From the NCBI GenBank assembly GCA_025464045.1, contig JAODBQ010000014.1:1-8201 (forward strand): a stretch of 8,201 nt of DNA, read 5' to 3'. This document shows positions 6,157 through 8,201 of this stretch, one piece after another. A program made the position numbers and the translations under genes. Each line of letters opens with the position of its first letter. Positions within the stretch are counted from its first letter, which is position 1. A model generated the notes under the pieces. That model was not told the origin of the DNA. It was given only the letters and a program-made list of their open reading frames with translations, and did not search any database. This stretch comes from Ilumatobacteraceae bacterium (GTDB lineage Bacteria > Actinomycetota > Acidimicrobiia > Acidimicrobiales > Ilumatobacteraceae).

Positions 6157-6170
6157 CCGAGCACGCTCGG
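6157..6170 (-). terminator. Short hairpin after the flavin-reductase-like gene
   Basis: CCGAGCACGCTCGG (plus-strand reading) has 6-base arms and begins 13 bases beyond the TAG of the flavin-reductase-like gene. It can fold as a 5-bp stem with a tetraloop on the transcript. No U-tract follows. It is a plausible but weak terminator. Confidence 0.3.
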
Positions 6171-6182
6171 GAGCGCGACGGC

Positions 6183-6830
6183 CTACGTTGCGTCCGGCGG
6201 TGACAGGTCGATCTGGTGCCCCGAGCCGGCGGCGATGTCCTCCAGACCGTCGCGGGTGGCCCGGTCGAGCGACGCGAGATCGATCGGCGGGTGCTCGGTG
6301 GACGGCTCTCCGTTGGCGCTGACGTCGTCGGGCAATGGCCGGTCCTGCGCGGCGTGACCGGCCTCGATGTCGGACGCGGCGGAGAGCCGCAACGGCGCGA
6401 AGTCGGCGACGACGCGCACGTCCTCGACCTCGCCGACCAGGCAGACGTGATCGCTGCCGTCGTCCCACAACGACACCCTGCGCAGCACGACCCGGTTCGG
6501 GCAGCCCGTGAGGAACGGCGCGCCACCCGGCCCGGGCTCCCAGTCGCAGCGGTCGAACTTGTCGACGTCGTCGCCGCTGGTGCCACCGAACAGCGCGGCC
6601 AGATCGTGGTCGCCGACGTCGAGGAAGTGGACGACGACGTGATCGGCGAACAGGGCGACGCGATAGGTGTGGTTCGCCTTCGACAACCAGAGCGCGTAGC
6701 GCACGGGTTCGATGCTGCACTGCGTGTGGAATCCGACCACGCAGCCGCCGCGCAGGTCGTTGGATGCCGCGGTGACCAACGCCAACGCACCATCCAACCG
6801 GTCCGTGAGGCTCCCGATCGCGGCGCTCAC
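6183..6830 (-). CDS. Flavin reductase-like, FMN-binding split-barrel domain protein
   Basis: About 215 residues from the GTG at 6830. The core (about 13-145) fits the flavin reductase / DIM6-NTAB family that binds FMN or FAD and often supplies reduced flavin to a partner monooxygenase. The visible marks are GALALVTAASNDLRGGCVVG (14-33), HTQCSIEPVRYALWLSKANH (35-54), the run HVVVHFLDVGDHDLAALFGG, and GDDVDKFDRCDWEPGPGGAP (86-105). The SKANHTYRVA segment is typical of this group. A 65-residue acidic, proline-containing tail (about 150-215) follows the barrel and is not part of the known domain. The frame stays open to 7016, but that part overlaps the collagen-like gene and is arginine-rich, so I start at 6830, where GGAG and AGGG occur upstream. 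No monooxygenase partner is adjacent. It could instead be a flavin-dependent oxidoreductase with another acceptor. Confidence 0.85.
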   Translation of the reverse strand: MSAAIGSLTDRLDGALALVTAASNDLRGGCVVGFHTQCSIEPVRYALWLSKANHTYRVALFADHVVVHFLDVGDHDLAALFGGTSGDDVDKFDRCDWEPGPGGAPFLTGCPNRVVLRRVSLWDDGSDHVCLVGEVEDVRVVADFAPLRLSAASDIEAGHAAQDRPLPDDVSANGEPSTEHPPIDLASLDRATRDGLEDIAAGSGHQIDLSPPDAT

Positions 6831-6966
6831 GAACCCTGCGCTCCGTCGGATTGCGGGCGGACCACGTCCCCTTGCCAGCGCGTCGGGCTCACGTCGCCAC
6901 CGTAGCCGTCGCACCTTTCCCGAGGGAACGGTGTCGACGGAACGGTGACGAGCCGGACGGACGCCG
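6831..6966. other. Intergenic region between collagen-like and flavin-reductase-like genes
   Basis: These 136 bases lie after the collagen-like stop and before the flavin-reductase-like start. They hold two copies of GGAACGGTG at 6925-6933 and 6939-6947 (14-base period) and an inverted repeat TTCCC-GA-GGGAA at 6917-6928. A TACGGT hexamer lies on the minus strand at 6899-6904 and is a possible -10 for the downstream gene, without a recognisable -35. No small open frame with a plausible start was convincing. Confidence 0.3.
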
Positions 6967-8076
6967 TCAGCCGATGAGCTCGATGAGCAGCGAGGCCGAG
7001 ACCGGCGTCGACCCACCGGCGAGCGGTGTGATCGTCAGCGCCGAGTTGCCGCTCTCCGGGTTCCTCACGGTGAGGATCGAGTTCACGACCGTGGTCTGCA
7101 CCAACGCGATCCCGACGATCTGCGACGTGCCGGTCGCGCGACCGACCACCGTGTAGGCCAGCTCGGTTCCGTTGACGGTCAGGACGAGCTGACCGGCCTC
7201 GTCCACAGGGACCTGGAACGACACCTTGTACGTGCCGATCTGGCTCAGCAGGATCGAGTGTGCGCTGAGCCGTTCGATCAACCCCGACCCGGTGTTCGGG
7301 CCGTCCTGGGGGAAGTCGACATCTGCTCCGACCGCCACGGTGGGGGCGTTGTCGGGCGGCATCAACGCGAAGAACTCGGCGGCGACGCTTGCGGCCGCTG
7401 GACCGGGCGAACCCTGTGGACCGGGAACACCCTGCGCCCCGGGAACACCCGGGGCACCCGTTGCACCCAGCGCCCCTGCTGGGCCCTGCGCTCCGGCTGG
7501 GCCCTGCGCGCCGGCGGGGCCGGCAGGACCGGCGGCACCGGCTCCGCCGGCGACGTAGTAGCCGACGACGTCGACGACGAGGTGCACCGTGTCGGCCGTG
7601 GCACCTCCGCTGGCGCGGTACGACACCTGGAAGCTGCCGGTCACCGGCAGCTGCACGGTCACCGAGTTGGCGACGTTCTCTCCTGCGGCGAAGTTCAGCG
7701 ACGATGTCGTCGGCATGCCGGTGGCGTCGCCCGGGCGGACGGTCACGAACCCTGCGGAGGTCGAATCCGTGGCCGTGACGTTGGCGACGACGGCCGTCGC
7801 GCCCGCCGGGACGATGGTTGCCGGCCCGTCCGCCGTCGGGATCGAGCCCGTGACCTGCACGACCCTCGGTTGCATCGACACCAGCGGCCCACTGAGCCCG
7901 AGATCGACCCGCGAGTCGACGACGCGCACCGGCGTGATGGCCGTGAACGCCGACGGCGTGCTCTCCGCGGCGGACGCGACGAACCAGCCGCCGGCCCCGA
8001 GGGTCACCGCGACGGCTGCACCGACGGCTGCCCAGCGCGAACGCCACAGCCCACCCGAACCCCGTACGAACGCCAT
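6967..8076 (-). CDS. Secreted collagen-like protein with BclA-type C-terminal domain
   Basis: A 369-residue exported protein of the cell surface or medium. Residues 1-37 are a signal peptide: basic start MAFVRGSGGLWRSR, hydrophobic core WAAVGAAVAVTLGAGGWFV, small residues ASAAES around the likely cleavage. Residues about 43-174 form a beta-rich domain opening TAITPVRVVDSR and closing VHLVVDVVGYY, with NVTATDSTSAGFVTVRPGD and SSLNFAAGENVANSVTVQL inside; this pattern recurs in actinobacterial surface proteins. Residues 177-227 are 17 uninterrupted Gly-X-Y triplets. Residues 234-369 match the trimeric jelly-roll C-terminal domain of exosporium protein BclA (FFALMPPDNAPTVAVGADVDF, AGQLVLTVNGTELAYTVVGR, TSQIVGIALV). 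The order suggests a trimeric stalk with a globular head. There is no LPXTG or membrane anchor, so attachment is unclear. The ATG at 8076 has AGGGGAG five bases upstream; the open frame further upstream is not coding-like. A 12-base palindrome lies upstream. Confidence 0.93.
   Translation of the reverse strand: MAFVRGSGGLWRSRWAAVGAAVAVTLGAGGWFVASAAESTPSAFTAITPVRVVDSRVDLGLSGPLVSMQPRVVQVTGSIPTADGPATIVPAGATAVVANVTATDSTSAGFVTVRPGDATGMPTTSSLNFAAGENVANSVTVQLPVTGSFQVSYRASGGATADTVHLVVDVVGYYVAGGAGAAGPAGPAGAQGPAGAQGPAGALGATGAPGVPGAQGVPGPQGSPGPAAASVAAEFFALMPPDNAPTVAVGADVDFPQDGPNTGSGLIERLSAHSILLSQIGTYKVSFQVPVDEAGQLVLTVNGTELAYTVVGRATGTSQIVGIALVQTTVVNSILTVRNPESGNSALTITPLAGGSTPVSASLLIELIG
7396..7548 (-). 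repeat. Gly-X-Y coding repeat with 18-base tandem units
   Basis: The collagen-like segment encodes 17 Gly-X-Y triplets with proline at many X or Y positions. At the DNA level an 18-base period (six residues, GPAGAQ-like) is visible: the units at 7481-7498 and 7499-7516 agree at 16 of 18 bases, and the units at 7421-7438 and 7439-7456 share their first 12 bases. Such repeats can gain or lose units by slippage while staying in frame. Confidence 0.8.
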
Positions 8077-8201
8077 GTCTGCTCCCCTTCGAACGCCGGT
8101 CGCCGCGGCGAGGATCGTCGCAGCGATGACGTCATCCCGTCGAGCTGCACCGTAGCTGCGCGATGTCACCACACCCACTAATGGAGCGCAGATGCCCACG
8201 T
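8077..8201 (-). promoter_or_regulatory. Upstream region of the collagen-like gene with a perfect 12-base palindrome
   Basis: GATGACGTCATC (8125-8136) is a perfect palindrome 49 to 60 bases before the ATG at 8076. On the minus strand a TACGGT hexamer (8149-8154) lies just upstream of it and could be a -10 box, which would place the palindrome over the start of transcription, a classic repressor position. The -35 is not recognisable. AGGGGAG near the ATG is the ribosome site. Confidence 0.35.

Noticed and set aside
6831..7016. Extended N-terminus of the flavin-reductase-like protein
   Set aside because: It would run into the collagen-like gene and has a basic, non-domain composition; the barrel begins near the GTG at 6830.
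7396..7548. Tandem repeats as a possible CRISPR or non-coding satellite
   Set aside because: The period is 18 bases without spacers and the repeat encodes uninterrupted Gly-X-Y triplets, so it is coding collagen repeat.
8125..8136. Similarity of TGACGTCA to a eukaryotic cAMP response element
   Set aside because: The match is a coincidence of a short palindrome; the context is plainly bacterial.
7258..8181. Plus-strand open frame of 307 residues opposite the collagen-like gene
   Set aside because: Antisense shadow created by the GC-rich Gly/Pro/Ala codons; no domain seen.
8077..8199. Extended N-terminus of the collagen-like protein
   Set aside because: The signal peptide and strong ribosome site fix the start at 8076; the extension would hide the signal peptide.

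Overview
This is a compact chromosomal window from a high-GC, free-living bacterium, most likely an actinobacterium. The G/C-rich third codon positions, the long antisense shadow frames, two start codons that sit 7 bases after a TANNNT box (leaderless-type starts) and the protein families all point that way. The collagen-like exported protein with its RVVDSR...DVVGYY domain recalls Acidimicrobiia such as Ilumatobacter. That placement is inference, because no rRNA or marker gene is present.

Eight protein genes are supported. From left to right they are: (1) a 3'-truncated NAD(P)-dependent epimerase/dehydratase-like Rossmann protein on the minus strand; (2) a divergent acyl-CoA dehydrogenase on the plus strand; (3) a MarR-family regulator on the minus strand, convergent with the dehydrogenase; (4) a SelO/YdiU protein adenylyltransferase on the minus strand; (5) a cation diffusion facilitator transporter on the minus strand; (6) an 89-residue protein of unknown function on the minus strand; (7) a flavin-reductase-like FMN-binding split-barrel protein on the minus strand; (8) a secreted collagen-like protein with a BclA-type C-terminal domain on the minus strand. 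No intergenic gap exceeds 300 bases. No RNA gene, insertion sequence, prophage or CRISPR array was seen.

The genes do not form an obvious pathway. Genes 3 to 8 all point left, but they are separated by 60 to 200 bases and most gaps hold an inverted repeat close after a stop codon. This suggests mostly independent, single-gene transcription units, not one operon. The marR and selO genes appear to carry nearly identical leaderless start regions. Possible shared themes are redox/flavin and acyl-CoA metabolism (dehydrogenase, flavin reductase-like protein), redox stress signalling (SelO), metal export (CDF) and cell-surface building (collagen-like protein).

No clearly new defence or mobile system is visible. 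The points most worth a second look are a 52-base nested hairpin between the CDF and selO genes, the paired leaderless start boxes, the three-part collagen-like surface protein, the SelO cysteine pair, and the 89-residue orphan followed directly by a hairpin.
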